64,000 nucleotides of DNA from an uncultured bacterium (GTDB taxonomy: Bacteria; Cyanobacteriota; Vampirovibrionia; Gastranaerophilales; Gastranaerophilaceae). The notes beneath the pieces were generated by a model. That model was not told the origin of the DNA and ran no database searches. It saw nothing but the letters and a program-made list of their open reading frames with translations. How positions within the stretch are numbered: position 1 is the stretch's first letter; every line of letters starts with the position of its first letter. Below, piece after piece: positions 25,963-35,568 of the stretch. The DNA is taken from assembly GCA_949292175.1 (NCBI GenBank), contig CASEYJ010000017.1, positions 248,001 through 312,000 on the forward strand, given 5' to 3'. The position numbers were made by a program, and so were the translations under genes.

Positions 25963-25993
25963 AAACAGTCCTTCAACAGAGGGACTGTTTTTT
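25963..25993 (+). terminator. Rho-independent terminator of hydrogenase operon
   Basis: AAAACAGTCC and GGACTGTTTT pair around a ten-base loop and end in a T run, 22 bases after hydA. Confidence 0.9.
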
Positions 25994-26006
25994 ATGCAGA
26001 AAATGA

Positions 26007-26591
26007 TCAATTTGCTTTATTAACATTCCCTTTTTTGACAATGAAGGAAAAAACATTCACAATATTTTTAGCCAACTTGACTACATTCTTTTTTGCCTTA
26101 ACCCTTTGGGACTTATTATAAAAAGAAAACAATGTAATCTTAGATTGTAACCAGGACATTAAACCTTTTATCTGCTGTGGTTTTTCACCTTGTACAACCT
26201 TATGAATTTGATTAGGTGCAAACCTTCTAACAAGATTTGAATACACCAATCCACCATTCTTTTTCAAATAATAATCAACAGCAAAAATAAGATCTGCTTC
26301 TTGTGTAATCCCTATATTTTTCAGCTTTCTAACGAGCGCAGCAGATTTTCTCATTGCAATATTATGAAACATCTTATCTAAACCGGATTGCACAAAAAAT
26401 ATAAACATATCTGCTGCAGCAAGATCATATTTTGAAGCAAGAACGTGAAAAATAAGTGTTTTTGCTACAAAAGCATTACAAATAGGATGCCAAATACGAC
26501 CGACTTTATTTCGAATTAAATCTCTGTACCCATCCCTGCTTTGATAAGGAAACATACTTATATTATAATTTGCATTTCTTTTTAGCCTCAC
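26007..26591 (-). CDS. Hypothetical protein
   Basis: A 194-residue basic, helix-rich protein. Segments include YQSRDGYRDLIRNKVGRIWH, a mildly hydrophobic AADMFIFFVQSGLDKMFH and a Lys-rich end (QRVKAKKNVVKLAKNIVN). It converges on the hydrogenase terminator. No motif or family is recognised. Confidence 0.6.
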   Translation of the reverse strand: MRLKRNANYNISMFPYQSRDGYRDLIRNKVGRIWHPICNAFVAKTLIFHVLASKYDLAAADMFIFFVQSGLDKMFHNIAMRKSAALVRKLKNIGITQEADLIFAVDYYLKKNGGLVYSNLVRRFAPNQIHKVVQGEKPQQIKGLMSWLQSKITLFSFYNKSQRVKAKKNVVKLAKNIVNVFSFIVKKGNVNKAN

Positions 26592-26819
26592 TAACAGAAC
26601 GCGTTGAATACAATGTATCTTTTGTGGTATAAAGCTTAGTTATAATATTTTTGTTTAACTTTAACATTGCAAGACCTATTTTCACACTATACATTAGAAC
26701 TAAAAGCATCTAAAAAATTTGCTCTTAAATAAGGTAATCCCGATAAAAATTAACGTTTCTTAATATAGAAATAACAAGAGTTTTTGAAAAAGAGATATGT
26801 AATAATTCGCAAACAAAAC

Positions 26820-26848
26820 TTGAAAAAATTTTTCGAGCGGAGTATGCT
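26820..26848 (+). promoter_or_regulatory. Sigma-70-like promoter of typA
   Basis: TTGAAA (26820-26825) and TATGCT (26843-26848) are separated by 17 bases and lie 40 bases before the typA start. The rest of the 297-base gap (26592-26888) shows no gene. Confidence 0.65.
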
Positions 26849-26888
26849 TTAGTGTAGAATTTACACTTTAATAACTTACAAGAAATAT

Positions 26889-28700
26889 ATGGCGGAAATT
26901 ATGACAAACGTAAACGAAAACATTAGAAATATAGCTATTATAGCCCACGTAGACCACGGTAAAACAACACTTGTAGATTGCTTACTAAAACAAGCTGGTG
27001 CATTTAGAGAAAATCAACAAGTACAAGAAAGAGTATTGGATAGTAATGACTTAGAAAAAGAAAGAGGAATTACAATCCTATCTAAAAACATCTCAATCAA
27101 CTACAAAGGCTGCAAAATCAATGTAGTAGACACCCCGGGCCACGCAGATTTTGGTGGTGAAGTTGAACGTGTACTTGGTATGGTAGACGGAGCATTATTA
27201 ATTGTTGATGCTGCCGAAGGCCCAATGCCACAAACAAGATTTGTATTATCAAAGGCACTTGAACTTGGGTTAAAAATAATTGTAGTAATAAACAAAATTG
27301 ATAAACCTGCGGCAGAACCTTTAACAGCCTTGGATAAAGTATTTGACTTATTCACAGAACTAACAGACAGAGAAGATTTGATAGATTTTCCATTCATCTT
27401 CTCAAGCAGCTTAAACGGTTTTGCTATAAAAGACTTAGATGATGAAAGAAAAGACATGGTGCCGCTTTTGGATTGTATAATGACAAACATCCAACCGCCA
27501 TCAGGAGATGCAGACAAGCCTTTGCAATTCCAAGCAACAACTTTGGATTATAACGAATACGTAGGAAGAATTGTAATCGGCAGAATTGTTAACGGAACAG
27601 TAAAATCACAAGAACAAGTTTGCGTAGTACATGCTGACGGTTCTCAAGAACGTGGAAAAATCACAAAACTATTCGGATTCCACGACCTTGGAAGAGTCGA
27701 AATTGACGAAGCAAGTGCAGGGGACATCGTAGGTATTGCAGGATTCTCAGATATTCAAATCGGAGAAAGTATTTGTTCTCTAGAAAACCCAGAACCTCTA
27801 CCACTAATCAAGGTAGACGAACCGACATTACAAATGAATTTCTCAGTAAATGACAGCCCATTTGCAGGAACTGAAGGAAAGTTTGTAACATCACGTCAGT
27901 TAAGAAAAAGATTGTATAATGAACTTGAAAAAAACGTAAGCTTAAGAGTTGAAGACACAGATAGCACAGATGTCTTTAGAGTAAGCGGCAGAGGTGAACT
28001 TCACTTGGGAATTCTAATTGAAACAATGCGTCGTGAAGGTTATGAATTCCAAGTATCAAAACCTGAAGTTATATATAAAACAATAAATGGTGAACATTGT
28101 GAACCATATGAAAACCTAATCGTAGATATTCCTGAAGGTTGTGCAGGAAGCTGCATTGAACGTCTAGCCGGAAGAAAAGCTGAAATGAAAGATATGCAAA
28201 ATAACAAAGGCAGAACAACCATGACATTCCACATTCCTGCTCGCGGCTTAATAGGCTTTAGAAGTGAATTCATAAGGATGACTCGTGGTGAAGGAATTAT
28301 GTATCACACATTCTTGCATTACAGACCATATGCAGGTGACATCCCAAGACAAAGAAACGGATCTATAATTGCATTTGAAGAAGGAGAAGCAATTCCATAC
28401 GCATTAGCTCAGTTTGAAGATCGTGGAACATTCTTCGTAACACCGAAAACTAAGGTTTACCGAGGCATGATTATTGGAGAATGCAACAAACCACAAGATG
28501 TAATGGTAAACATATGCAAGACCAAAAAACTTACAAACATGAGAAGTGCAACAGCAGATGTTATGGTAACTCTTCAAGCACCAAAGATTATGTCATTGGA
28601 AGAAAGTCTTGAATACATAGCAGATGATGAATTGGTTGAAATCACTCCTGAAAATGTTCGAATTAGGAAAGCCGATTTGACCAGAAAGGTCTATAACTAA
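26889..28700 (+). CDS. typA: Ribosome-associated GTPase TypA/BipA
   Basis: A 603-residue translational GTPase. Motifs: IAHVDHGKTTLVD (G1), RGITILSK (G2), DTPGHADFGGEVER (G3), NKIDKPAAEP (G4) and SSLNG (G5 region). EF-G-like domains follow with SGRGELHLGILIETMRREGYE and ARGLIGFRSEF, then the BipA-specific end. It assists ribosome assembly and stress adaptation. A second possible start is ATG 26901 (MTNVNEN). Monocistronic between a promoter and a terminator. Confidence 0.97.
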   Translation: MAEIMTNVNENIRNIAIIAHVDHGKTTLVDCLLKQAGAFRENQQVQERVLDSNDLEKERGITILSKNISINYKGCKINVVDTPGHADFGGEVERVLGMVDGALLIVDAAEGPMPQTRFVLSKALELGLKIIVVINKIDKPAAEPLTALDKVFDLFTELTDREDLIDFPFIFSSSLNGFAIKDLDDERKDMVPLLDCIMTNIQPPSGDADKPLQFQATTLDYNEYVGRIVIGRIVNGTVKSQEQVCVVHADGSQERGKITKLFGFHDLGRVEIDEASAGDIVGIAGFSDIQIGESICSLENPEPLPLIKVDEPTLQMNFSVNDSPFAGTEGKFVTSRQLRKRLYNELEKNVSLRVEDTDSTDVFRVSGRGELHLGILIETMRREGYEFQVSKPEVIYKTINGEHCEPYENLIVDIPEGCAGSCIERLAGRKAEMKDMQNNKGRTTMTFHIPARGLIGFRSEFIRMTRGEGIMYHTFLHYRPYAGDIPRQRNGSIIAFEEGEAIPYALAQFEDRGTFFVTPKTKVYRGMIIGECNKPQDVMVNICKTKKLTNMRSATADVMVTLQAPKIMSLEESLEYIADDELVEITPENVRIRKADLTRKVYN

Positions 28701-28708
28701 GAGTTTTT

Positions 28709-28742
28709 GAAGCCTCCATTTTCTTGGAGGCTTCTTTTTTTT
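28709..28742 (+). terminator. Terminator of typA
   Basis: GAAGCCTCC and GGAGGCTTC form a nine-pair stem with an eight-base loop and a long T run. Confidence 0.92.
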
Positions 28743-28846
28743 ATAAAAGATAAAGAGCATATAAAGATTATGTAAGGAAATCAAAGTTTATCAAATTTTG
28801 AATTATAATATAAATATAAGTTAGAAATAGTGAATGGAGATATAAA

Positions 28847-29131
28847 ATGGAAAAAGTCAGTGAAATTCTTACAAAATTAGAAAATGCAGATAACACAACA
28901 AAAAATGAATTAGAAAACACATTAGTAAATTGCGGTTCATCAATTGTTCCACAATTAGTAGACCAATTACAAGTTGTAAGAGGTATCAAAAGAGGTGTTG
29001 TTGCAATGACTTTAATCAGAATTGGTGACGCTTCTATTAAATATCTTGAAAAAGCTGCTCACGATAATAAAGATTTCGAATGGGTTGCAGAATATCTTAT
29101 CAGAGAAATTAAGGGTAGTGTTGCTGCTTAA
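28847..29131 (+). CDS. Small HEAT-repeat-like protein
   Basis: A 94-residue all-helical protein. Text such as NTLVNCGSSIVPQLVDQLQ and VVAMTLIRIGDASIKYLEKA has the helix-turn-helix rhythm of two HEAT repeats. GGAG precedes the start, a TATAAT is at 28804-28809, and a terminator follows, so it is a separate unit. It likely binds a partner protein; the partner is unknown. Confidence 0.75.
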   Translation: MEKVSEILTKLENADNTTKNELENTLVNCGSSIVPQLVDQLQVVRGIKRGVVAMTLIRIGDASIKYLEKAAHDNKDFEWVAEYLIREIKGSVAA

Positions 29132-29150
29132 TAGAAAAAGTTTTAAAGAG

Positions 29151-29180
29151 AAAACGTCCGCAAAAGCGGACGTTTTTTTT
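29151..29180 (+). terminator. Terminator after the HEAT-like gene
   Basis: AAAACGTCCGC and GCGGACGTTTT make an eleven-pair stem with loop AAAA and a run of eight T. Confidence 0.95.
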
Positions 29181-29195
29181 GCACAATTAGCATAA

Positions 29196-29224
29196 TTGAC
29201 CAGACATGGATTTTTCGCTATAAT
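29196..29224 (+). promoter_or_regulatory. Near-consensus sigma-70 promoter of TPR gene
   Basis: TTGACC (29196-29201), 17-base spacer, TATAAT (29219-29224); the start codon is 38 bases further. This is among the best promoters in the window. Confidence 0.85.
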
Positions 29225-29261
29225 TAGCACATATAGTCAAGAGAGATAAAAGGAGTATAAA

Positions 29262-30674
29262 ATGAGTTTACAAGCAGCCGAACAATTTGAAGAGAACGGT
29301 CAATACGAAGAAGCATACGAAGAATACAAAAAAGTATATACACACAATCCTAATGACCTAAGTCTGCTTGCCCAATTAGGACACTTAGCAATATTGTTAA
29401 AAAAGAACGATGAAGCAGAATCCTTTTACCACAAAATGTTAACACTTGACGCAACAAATCCGACAGCTTATGAACAGCTTATGGATATATACATTGATAC
29501 AGACAAGTATAAGTATTATGTGTACAGAGGCAATTTACATTCCATAGAACATAAATATGAACATGCTCTGCATGATTTTCAAAAAGCAGCAGCTCATGCA
29601 GGAGACGACCACGAAGCAATTTCATCTGTAAGATTTGTACTTGGAACCCTCTACGAACAGCTGGGAAATCCACAAAAAGCAATCGACGAATATCTAAAAG
29701 TACTAGACTATGAACACTCAAATGAGGAAGTTTACACCAGACTCGCAAACCTTTATGTTCTTGATGATGCTCTAGGGAGTGCAATTGAAACATTGGAGCG
29801 AGCTTGTAAAGAAGGGTTTAATAACAGTGACAATATATGTGAAAATCTTGCGCAATTATACCTAAAAAATAATACTCCTGAAAAAGCAAAAGAAATCACA
29901 AAAAATGATTTAACAAAAATTAAAGCAATGCTTGTAATGGGAGAAACAGAAGAAGCGTACAAAGAATTGACCAATATCGAAGAGAAATATAAAGATAATT
30001 CACAATTATATGCACTAAAAGCTGAATATTACTATACAAATAAAGAATACGACAAAGCACTTGAAGCGGTAAAAAAATTCGCAGAACTAGCTCCAAATCA
30101 CCCTCTTGTATTCCAGATGAGTGCATTAATATACGAAGCCAAAAATGATGAATATAATTCCACAATTAACTGGGGAAGATATAACCTTGTTAGAGGGAAC
30201 AAAGACATTGCAATAAATGAATTTTTGAATGCATACCAACTTAAAGACGACGATGCAACACTCGTTGCAAATTTAGCTAATCTCTTAGAAACCAGTGGTG
30301 AAAAACATCAGGCGATGGAATTCTACGAAAAATTAGTAAAACTAGAACCAAATAATCGTTCTGCTCTTGAAAAACTCGCAAAATATCGCGAAGATTTAGG
30401 CGATTATCGTTCTGCAATAGAATACTTGGAAGCATTACTGGACAGTGATAAACGCAACTTTAATGCAATGAAAAAGCTTGCATCAATGTATGAAAAAATC
30501 AGAGATAAACAAAATGCAATTAATATGTACAAAAAATATCTTCAAACAGCCCCACAAAATGAAGAATATAAAATTATAGAAAATAAAGTTGCGAAGTTGG
30601 AAAACTCCGAAATGCAACCTGATGTAGAAGAAGAAGGTCTTCTTGACAAAATAATGAGATTTTTCAACAAGTAA
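29262..30674 (+). CDS. TPR repeat protein
   Basis: A 470-residue soluble protein made of about ten TPR units. Clear examples: GQYEEAYEEYKKVYTHNPND at the start, NPQKAIDEYLKVLDYEHSNE, KEYDKALEAVKKFAELAPNH, EKHQAMEFYEKLVKLEPNNR and KQNAINMYKKYLQTAPQNEE. The last 25 residues are acidic then hydrophobic (EEEGLLDKIMRFFNK), perhaps a binding helix. AAGGAG precedes the ATG. No signal peptide. A scaffold role is probable; the complex is unknown. Confidence 0.85.
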   Translation: MSLQAAEQFEENGQYEEAYEEYKKVYTHNPNDLSLLAQLGHLAILLKKNDEAESFYHKMLTLDATNPTAYEQLMDIYIDTDKYKYYVYRGNLHSIEHKYEHALHDFQKAAAHAGDDHEAISSVRFVLGTLYEQLGNPQKAIDEYLKVLDYEHSNEEVYTRLANLYVLDDALGSAIETLERACKEGFNNSDNICENLAQLYLKNNTPEKAKEITKNDLTKIKAMLVMGETEEAYKELTNIEEKYKDNSQLYALKAEYYYTNKEYDKALEAVKKFAELAPNHPLVFQMSALIYEAKNDEYNSTINWGRYNLVRGNKDIAINEFLNAYQLKDDDATLVANLANLLETSGEKHQAMEFYEKLVKLEPNNRSALEKLAKYREDLGDYRSAIEYLEALLDSDKRNFNAMKKLASMYEKIRDKQNAINMYKKYLQTAPQNEEYKIIENKVAKLENSEMQPDVEEEGLLDKIMRFFNK

Positions 30675-30679
30675 AATTT

Positions 30680-31873
30680 TTATTTAAGATAACACTCATA
30701 TTCATTAACTTTTGCAGCAAAAGTATTAATACATTGCTGCAAAGTTGTTTGCACAAGTTTTTCATTTTTCAGAGAAGTTTTTCCAAAAAGGGCAGGATAC
30801 TTGATATTTTCAGTAAAAGCTACCTTAAACTGATTTAAAACCTTGTAATCATTTTGATTAATTACTTCAACAAAATCACACAAATACATATAAAGATCAC
30901 CCAAATAAAGTTTCGCACGCTGAATATTGTGTCCTTTTAAAGCCGCATCAACTTTATTTAAGTATTCATATACTTCAGAGTAAATCTCAAGCAACTTTTG
31001 TTTTTTATCAACGAGAGTCTTTGTAAAATAACTCATCGTTTGATCGTAACCAGTTTTAAACAACTGTTCACGCTTCTCTTCAGAAATATTAAAATCAACG
31101 ATATTTAAATCTCCGGTGTTAATAATGACATAATCATACTTATCACGAGAGCCATATAATTCTGAAATAAATTGGGTTCCTGTACAAGTTGCATAACTAT
31201 ATATAGAATTCAGATACTCAATGGTATTTTTATCTTTACCCTCAAAATCACCCTCTAATCTAAATTCAAGGATTCTAGCATTCTCAGGTCGAAGATTTTC
31301 TGACAACTTCCACATAGGAGCACTCTTTTGTAAATCGCCATCAATAAGAACTCGGTTGTTATATTCAACAGGTTTCATAAGTCCCGGCATACTGCATGAA
31401 ATTCTAATAGCAGTCGCAACCTCAAAATCAGGAGTTTCAAACTTTGAAAATTCCTTACACTCAAAACTGGATAGGTCAGTTGTAATAATTACCAAATCTT
31501 TTTCTAAATCATCAAAAGTAACAGCCTTATGCGATCCCTTTTTATATGATTCACCATAGTATTTCTTTTCAATTAAATCTCTTATCCACTCAAGGAATAC
31601 TTCACCTTTACTTAGAGCAAATTGCTGCCCAAAGCCAAATTGCAAATCCTTAAACAACTCAAAATTAACTTTCATGATTATATCTCGAATATCTTCGGCA
31701 TTATAACCAACTGCAAGCAAGCCAGCTAAAATCGATCCGACCGAAGATCCTGCAAGAATATCAGCTTGAATGTTTAATTCTTCTAAAGCCTTGATAGCAC
31801 CACAATATGCGGTTCCTCTAATTGCACCGCCACCAAATAAAACTGCATAATTTAAACTTGAGTCTCTCATCAT
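30680..31873 (-). CDS. Patatin-like phospholipase
   Basis: A lipid acyl hydrolase of about 397 residues when begun at ATG 31873 (ATG 31870 is equally possible); a start at 31945 would overlap the upstream gene by 53 bases. The oxyanion loop reads FGGGAIRGTAYCGAI, the nucleophile elbow is AGSSVGSI (G-x-S-x-G) and the dyad aspartate is in VLIDGDLQKS. The C-terminal 150 residues are helical and unlike bacterial exported patatins. No signal peptide, so it acts in the cytoplasm or at the inner membrane. It may be translated after the membrane protein gene. Confidence 0.9.
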   Translation of the reverse strand: MMRDSSLNYAVLFGGGAIRGTAYCGAIKALEELNIQADILAGSSVGSILAGLLAVGYNAEDIRDIIMKVNFELFKDLQFGFGQQFALSKGEVFLEWIRDLIEKKYYGESYKKGSHKAVTFDDLEKDLVIITTDLSSFECKEFSKFETPDFEVATAIRISCSMPGLMKPVEYNNRVLIDGDLQKSAPMWKLSENLRPENARILEFRLEGDFEGKDKNTIEYLNSIYSYATCTGTQFISELYGSRDKYDYVIINTGDLNIVDFNISEEKREQLFKTGYDQTMSYFTKTLVDKKQKLLEIYSEVYEYLNKVDAALKGHNIQRAKLYLGDLYMYLCDFVEVINQNDYKVLNQFKVAFTENIKYPALFGKTSLKNEKLVQTTLQQCINTFAAKVNEYECYLK

Positions 31874-31892
31874 AATTAATATTATACACGGA

Positions 31893-33377
31893 TTAAAATT
31901 TAATGTCTGTATCAAATAGAGTATTTTTGTAATACTGAATATCATTAGACGGTTGTATATAATTTTCTTTAACCTTATCAGCCCTTACAAATACAGCATA
32001 ATATTCAGCATCATAAACATTTTTCCAATCTTTATGAAGATTAAGCAAATTATAAACCGGATAATATTTTTCGATAATCATAATATCCGGCGGATATTTT
32101 TTCAAAACATCATCCCAACCAGGCTTCACTACATAGAACTTATCGAGCAGAGGAACTAAATCATCATAATAAACTTCCTCATATCTCCCATCCATAAATA
32201 TCAAATTTTGAGGATAAAGTTTATAAGAAACAAAACTTCCAATTCCAAAATTCACAAGAACTCTACCTGAAAGATGATTAACCTTAATAAACTCAACTTC
32301 CTTGTGAGGATAAGCAGCAACACCAAGCGGGATATCATATTTCTTTATAGCAAAACTTACTAAACAAATAACTAATATCAAACCGCAAGTAAAATTATCA
32401 GTCCACTTCGGCAACTTTGACTCCAGAACTGCAATAAAATCTTCGTAACAAAAAGCACTCGCTGAAATTACAAAGAAAGGTAAAAGTTTAACGTGCTGAA
32501 TTGCTAAAAATAGCGTAACTAATAAAACAATATATTTAGCCTTATCTAAATTTTTAACACCCTGTTTTTTAAATGTAAATATCTCCAATAAAATAATGGC
32601 AAACATAAATATTTTAAAAGGAATTTGATTAAACAACTGATGAGTCGAAAACAACCCCCACCATTCAGCGACATGTGTTCTTGCCATAGTATTTGCCATA
32701 AGCAAGAATTTAATATAATCCCAGCCCCACGGATTTATACCTAAAACGAGAAATGAAATTACAGCAGAAAAAATATAATGTTTAAACGGCTTTTTATCAA
32801 GGATTTGAGCAACCGCATACATAAAAACAAGCCCAATTCCTGAAACAACACCACCATGCAAATTATTCCAAACAATAGTCAAAAGAGGAAGAAGATATAA
32901 TAATTTATACTTTCCACTTCTTGCTAATTCTAAAATGTACAAAAATATAGTAAAAAATAAAAAACTAAATAAATGACATCTTATAGGACTGGCAAAATTT
33001 CCTACCAACGCTATAATTGAGAAGAAATAAAATAAAAAATTATAAGGCTTATTAACCCCTCTATGTTTAACGATTAAATTTATTACAAAAAATATAGTAA
33101 AGATCAGAAATGTCTGCAGAAATATAAGACTATAAGCCCCAAAGTGTTTTAGGAAAAAGTAAAAAACTATTCCTGAACCATATTCGTGATCCCACCAAGT
33201 ATGAGTAGGGGTATAAGACAAAAAATCAGTCTTTAAAACGTGACCGCCATCAATAACCCCCATACCGGCAATTAACCTTGCCCACAAATCAAAGTCAAAA
33301 TGTGCAACATTCGCGGTCATAATAAATGCTAAAAATAAAACCGCAATAAAAAATAAAACAGGTTTAAATTTACTCAT
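31893..33377 (-). CDS. Polytopic membrane protein, glycosyltransferase-39-like layout suspected
   Basis: A 494-residue protein with about ten hydrophobic helices after an N-terminal segment containing FDFDLWARLIAGMGVIDGGH and TDFLSYTPTHTWWDHEYGSG. The first-loop acidic and aromatic residues recall GT-C enzymes and the membrane proteins often annotated as mannosyltransferase-like. A C-terminal soluble part of about 120 residues carries GRVLVNFGIGSFVSYKLYPQ and FMDGRYEEVYYDDLVPLL. I cannot name substrate or reaction. Proximity to the zinc ribbon protein and patatin gene suggests one transcription unit. Confidence 0.7.
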   Translation of the reverse strand: MSKFKPVLFFIAVLFLAFIMTANVAHFDFDLWARLIAGMGVIDGGHVLKTDFLSYTPTHTWWDHEYGSGIVFYFFLKHFGAYSLIFLQTFLIFTIFFVINLIVKHRGVNKPYNFLFYFFSIIALVGNFASPIRCHLFSFLFFTIFLYILELARSGKYKLLYLLPLLTIVWNNLHGGVVSGIGLVFMYAVAQILDKKPFKHYIFSAVISFLVLGINPWGWDYIKFLLMANTMARTHVAEWWGLFSTHQLFNQIPFKIFMFAIILLEIFTFKKQGVKNLDKAKYIVLLVTLFLAIQHVKLLPFFVISASAFCYEDFIAVLESKLPKWTDNFTCGLILVICLVSFAIKKYDIPLGVAAYPHKEVEFIKVNHLSGRVLVNFGIGSFVSYKLYPQNLIFMDGRYEEVYYDDLVPLLDKFYVVKPGWDDVLKKYPPDIMIIEKYYPVYNLLNLHKDWKNVYDAEYYAVFVRADKVKENYIQPSNDIQYYKNTLFDTDIKF

Positions 33378-33400
33378 AAACCAATTATAACACAGAAAGA

Positions 33401-33733
33401 TTAATCAGAAGTCTTAGGCAAGTGCTTTTGCCAGTGCTCGTCCAAATCCTTGATAAATCGATGTGCATCAATAACATCATCATAACTAATTGGGTCAGGT
33501 CCTTCTTGTACAACAAGTGGAATACTATCCGGTTCCTTCACCGCAATATTATTAACACCAACAAAGGCTACGCCAAAACTTTTTCCACAATGCTGGCATA
33601 CAAGGTGAGTAACAATTAATCCTTCTTCTCGTCTTTTTATTTGTATAGAGTTCTCGTCAAACTCAGCCTTACAATGAGAACAACATAAATTTGAAAATAA
33701 TACCTTTAAACTCTTTTCCACTTCATACCTCAC
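33401..33733 (-). CDS. Zinc-ribbon protein, unknown
   Basis: A 110-residue protein with two Cys pairs (CCSHCKAEF and CQHCGKSFG about 27 residues apart) that form a zinc ribbon. The C-terminal half is acidic (PISYDDVIDAHRFIKDLDEH). It lies 23 bases before the membrane protein gene and is likely cotranscribed. No known family is recognised. Confidence 0.7.
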   Translation of the reverse strand: MRYEVEKSLKVLFSNLCCSHCKAEFDENSIQIKRREEGLIVTHLVCQHCGKSFGVAFVGVNNIAVKEPDSIPLVVQEGPDPISYDDVIDAHRFIKDLDEHWQKHLPKTSD

Positions 33734-33908
33734 AATTCCATTATAATAGAAATCAACTCCAAAGAAACTTAATTTTTCTTAACATATTACACTTGAATAT
33801 TTTTAAAATCAAATTTTGGAGAGTAGCACAGGACAAAAGTTTTGATATAATCTTGATTATAATGTGAATAAAAACTCCTAAATATTTATGATTTTTTGCA
33901 AATAAACG

Positions 33909-33936
33909 TTACATTTTAATGAAAAAATGGTATAAT
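33909..33936 (+). promoter_or_regulatory. Extended -10 promoter of the 31-residue gene
   Basis: TATAAT at 33931-33936 is preceded by TGG (extended -10) and, 16 bases upstream, TTACAT at 33909-33914. It lies 50 bases before the short gene. Confidence 0.75.
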
Positions 33937-33985
33937 ATATATGTAATGGTCTGATTTAACACATGAAAAACTTAGGAGGTTTATC

Positions 33986-34081
33986 ATGGAAGCTATTAAC
34001 TTAATCTTATTTGGTTTTATTGTTTATGCAGCATTAATCGTAGTTCCAAGCATCTGGGAAGAACTTACAACAGAAAGCTAG
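33986..34081 (+). CDS. 31-residue single-pass membrane protein
   Basis: ATG 33986 to TAG 34079-34081. AGGAGG at 33974-33979 is a perfect ribosome binding site six bases upstream, and a strong promoter is present. The product is one membrane helix (ILFGFIVYAALIVVPSIW) with a short acidic end (EELTTES). Such a gene is below most annotation cut-offs. The rest of the gap to bioA (34082-34220) holds an inverted repeat CGTTTAA-TCTC-TTAAACG at 34182-34199 but no further gene I trust. Confidence 0.75.
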   Translation: MEAINLILFGFIVYAALIVVPSIWEELTTES

Positions 34082-34220
34082 GAAAAACTTTAATAGCTAG
34101 ATCTAAACATTTAGGTGTGTGATTTTTCGAAAATAGAATCGCCAGTTGGGAGAGTTCCGATTTAATAAAGTGTTAAGTTTACGTTTAATCTCTTAAACGG
34201 AGGGAGTGTTATGCGCCAAA

Positions 34221-35567
34221 TTAACCCTTTAAAACTTCGGAGATACATTCTTGAGCGACATCCGTGACGAAATTCATATCTTCACGTTCGATTATCAATG
34301 GTGGATTAAAATATATAACGTCACCTAATGGACGGAGTATTACGCCTTTTTTAAGAGCTTTCTTGTAGACTTGATACCCAACACGAAGTTTAGAATCAAA
34401 GGATTCTTTTGTGTTTTTATCTTTCACAAGTTCAATGGCGTTAATAAGTCCAATAGAACGAACCTCCCCAACATTAGGCATATTCAAAAATTTATCTTTA
34501 ATCATATTATTAAAATACACTGCATTTTCTTGTGCTCGTTGTAGTACTGACCCGTCTTTTAATATTTCCAACACCGCAAGTGCAGCAGAACAAGCCAAAG
34601 GATTACCGCTATAGGTATGAGAATGCATAAATGCTTTTCCGGTATTATAATCTGCATAGAATGCATCATATATTTTTTGGCTTGTAACAGTAATCGACAT
34701 TGGCATATAACCACCTGTTAATCCCTTTGATAAACACATAATATCAGGGGAAACTCCAGCATGGTCAAACGCAAACATCTTACCGGTTCTCCCATACCCA
34801 GTCGCAATCTCATCAGCAATTAAAATTACATTATACTCATCGCATAACTCGCGTAACTTTTTAATATACAGCGGAGGATAAATTTTCATCCCCGCAGAAC
34901 CTTGAAGAAGAGGCTCAATAATAATAGAACAAATCTCATTACCATATTCTTCAAATACTTTTTCAGCCTGCTCAAAACACTCGCATTTGCAATTATCACG
35001 GCACTGCCCATAAGGACAACGATAACAATCTGGAGCTTTTATCCTCAATATATCCATCAGCATCGGCTTATAAATTTCAGAATATAAATCTACACCACCA
35101 ACAGACAATGCCCCGATAGTTTCACCATGATAAGCATCCGTTAAAGCTACAAATCTCTTTTTTTGCGGATTACCGGTTTGATAGTGATACTGAAAACTCA
35201 TTTTTAAAGCACACTCAACTGCGGCGGAACCATTATCCGAAAAGTTAAATTTACATAATCCCTTTGGAATAACCTTAATTAACTCTTCGCAAAGTTCAAT
35301 AGCACGTTTGTTGGAAAAATTAGCAAATATAACATGTTCTAATTCATCGACCTGCTTTTTAATGGCAGCATTTATAACAGGATTGCAATGCCCAAGTAAA
35401 TTACACCACCATGAACTAATAACATCAATATACTTATTTCCATCAGTATCAAAAAGATAAATTCCACGCCCATGATCTATAACCATAGGAGGTAAAGTCT
35501 CATAATCCTTCATTTGAGAGCAAGGATGCCAAATATATTTTAAATCTCTCTCACTCCATGTTTGCAT
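34221..35567 (-). CDS. bioA: Adenosylmethionine-8-amino-7-oxononanoate aminotransferase
   Basis: A PLP enzyme of biotin synthesis that makes 7,8-diaminopelargonate. The start is ATG 35567 (MQTWSERDLKYIWHPCSQMK), with AAGGAGG just upstream inside the end of bioD. Motifs: DVISSWWCNLLGHCNP, the cofactor region IADEIATGYGRTGKMFAFD and the lysine in CLSKGLTGGYMP. A cysteine cluster (CYRCPYGQCRDNCKCEC) is present in the middle, as in some other BioA proteins. One base separates bioD and bioA, so translation is coupled. Confidence 0.95.
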   Translation of the reverse strand: MQTWSERDLKYIWHPCSQMKDYETLPPMVIDHGRGIYLFDTDGNKYIDVISSWWCNLLGHCNPVINAAIKKQVDELEHVIFANFSNKRAIELCEELIKVIPKGLCKFNFSDNGSAAVECALKMSFQYHYQTGNPQKKRFVALTDAYHGETIGALSVGGVDLYSEIYKPMLMDILRIKAPDCYRCPYGQCRDNCKCECFEQAEKVFEEYGNEICSIIIEPLLQGSAGMKIYPPLYIKKLRELCDEYNVILIADEIATGYGRTGKMFAFDHAGVSPDIMCLSKGLTGGYMPMSITVTSQKIYDAFYADYNTGKAFMHSHTYSGNPLACSAALAVLEILKDGSVLQRAQENAVYFNNMIKDKFLNMPNVGEVRSIGLINAIELVKDKNTKESFDSKLRVGYQVYKKALKKGVILRPLGDVIYFNPPLIIEREDMNFVTDVAQECISEVLKG

Positions 35568-35568
35568 T

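Noticed and set aside
31874..31945. Longer start for the patatin-like protein
   Set aside because: It would overlap the upstream gene and adds a hydrophobic leader not matching the family.
34211..34267. An 18-codon frame after GGAGGG, overlapping the end of bioA on the other strand
   Set aside because: Most of it is complementary to bioA codons, and nothing independent supports translation; only the hairpin before it was kept as an observation.
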